Source: Bacteroidales bacterium UBA1794
Lineage (GTDB): Bacteria; Bacteroidota; Bacteroidia; Bacteroidales; Bacteroidaceae
Length of the DNA: 23,834 nt
Direction of reading: 5' to 3'
Assembly (NCBI GenBank): GCA_002315435.1
Contig: DCFW01000041.1
Coordinates: forward strand, 1 to 23,834
Within the stretch, counting starts at the first letter, position 1; every line of letters starts with the position of its first letter. Made by a program: the position numbers and the translations under genes. Of this stretch, positions 23,447 through 23,834 are shown piece by piece. Under the pieces are notes generated by a model. That model made no database searches, had not been told where the DNA came from, and saw nothing but the letters and a program-made list of their open reading frames with translations.

Positions 23447-23834
23447 ATGAGAGGATTATACACTATTTTATTGCTTGTGGTATCAAATATCTTTATGACA
23501 TTTGCATGGTACGGGCATTTGAAGTTGCAAGAAACTAAAATTATTACCAATTGGCCCCTTTATGCTGTTATTCTATTTTCATGGAGTATCGCGTTGTTTG
23601 AATACTCTTTTCAAGTACCGGCCAATCGTATAGGCTTTAAGGAGAATGGCGGACCGTTTAGTTTGATGCAACTCAAAGTGATTCAGGAGGTGATTACATT
23701 AATTGTTTTCATAGCGTTCTCAATGATTATGTTCCCTGGTGAAAGCCTGCATTGGAACCATCTGGCAGCATTCGGTTGTCTGATTATGGCTGTGTATTTT
23801 GTGTTTATGTGTCTTATACTGAATATGGTTTACA
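23447..23834 (+). CDS. DUF486 / DMT-like small membrane protein (3' end missing)
   Basis: An ATG at 23447, 11 bases after the umuC stop, opens a frame that runs without a stop for 129 codons to the window edge. The translation has four hydrophobic helices and the DUF486 signatures MTFAWYGHLK, FEYSFQVPANRIG and SLMQLKVIQEVITL. This family resembles small drug/metabolite-transporter proteins of about 110-120 residues, so very few codons are missing or the C-terminus is slightly longer. Substrate unknown. Its tight spacing suggests transcription with umuDC, though no functional link is evident. Confidence 0.85.
   Translation, partial: MRGLYTILLLVVSNIFMTFAWYGHLKLQETKIITNWPLYAVILFSWSIALFEYSFQVPANRIGFKENGGPFSLMQLKVIQEVITLIVFIAFSMIMFPGESLHWNHLAAFGCLIMAVYFVFMCLILNMVY

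Noticed and set aside
1..23834. CRISPR arrays, tRNA/rRNA genes, insertion sequences, phage or conjugation modules
   Set aside because: No repeat-spacer pattern, no cloverleaf, no transposase, integrase or relaxase coding sequence was found on either strand.

Overview
This window looks like a chromosomal segment of a Bacteroides-type bacterium (order Bacteroidales). Protein families typical of that group include a fimbrillin/FISUMP surface protein, a BT4734-type DUF3987 protein, an S46 dipeptidyl peptidase, a DUF4105 protein and a roughly 1,100-residue SecA with the large Bacteroidetes insertion. Starts lack Shine-Dalgarno sequences. Several starts are preceded by the Bacteroides -7 promoter element TAnnTTTG. 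No tRNA, rRNA, CRISPR array or insertion sequence was seen.

Layout. 1-5005 (+) is the accessory-looking part: the 3' end of a fimbrillin-like/FISUMP surface protein, a small stand-alone protein resembling the mismatch-binding domain I of MutS, and a primase-helicase-like protein (BT4734 + DUF3987 + winged helix). 5068-5628 (-) is a reverse rubrerythrin. 5797-7725 (+) is glutamine-dependent NAD+ synthase. 7810-9981 (-) is a secreted S46 dipeptidyl peptidase with an intact triad and a DPP7-type specificity residue. 10163-12237 (+) is a translationally coupled pair, UDP-glucuronate decarboxylase and a REC-HisKA-HATPase hybrid kinase, closed by a strong terminator. 12455-18592 (+) is a tightly packed operon: DUF4105/Lnb_N membrane protein, a degenerate alkaline-phosphatase-superfamily protein, then secA, closed by a terminator shared with the convergent glycerate kinase (18650-19774, -). 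A non-coding stretch of about 530 bases follows. Then come an OmpA-family outer membrane protein (20302-21417, +), the umuD-umuC translesion pair (21725-23435, +), and the start of a DUF486 small membrane protein that runs off the window.

How the genes relate. Most units are housekeeping or envelope functions separated by clear hairpin terminators at 5018, 7749, 12270, 18611 and 21477. Three things stand out. The first is the orphan MutS-I-like protein beside a primase-helicase-like protein. The second is a periplasmic alkaline-phosphatase fold that has lost its nucleophile and most metal ligands but is retained in a coupled operon with a possible cysteine hydrolase and SecA. The third is a umuD promoter whose -7 element ends four bases before the ATG, predicting a leaderless mRNA, with a perfect palindrome beside it.
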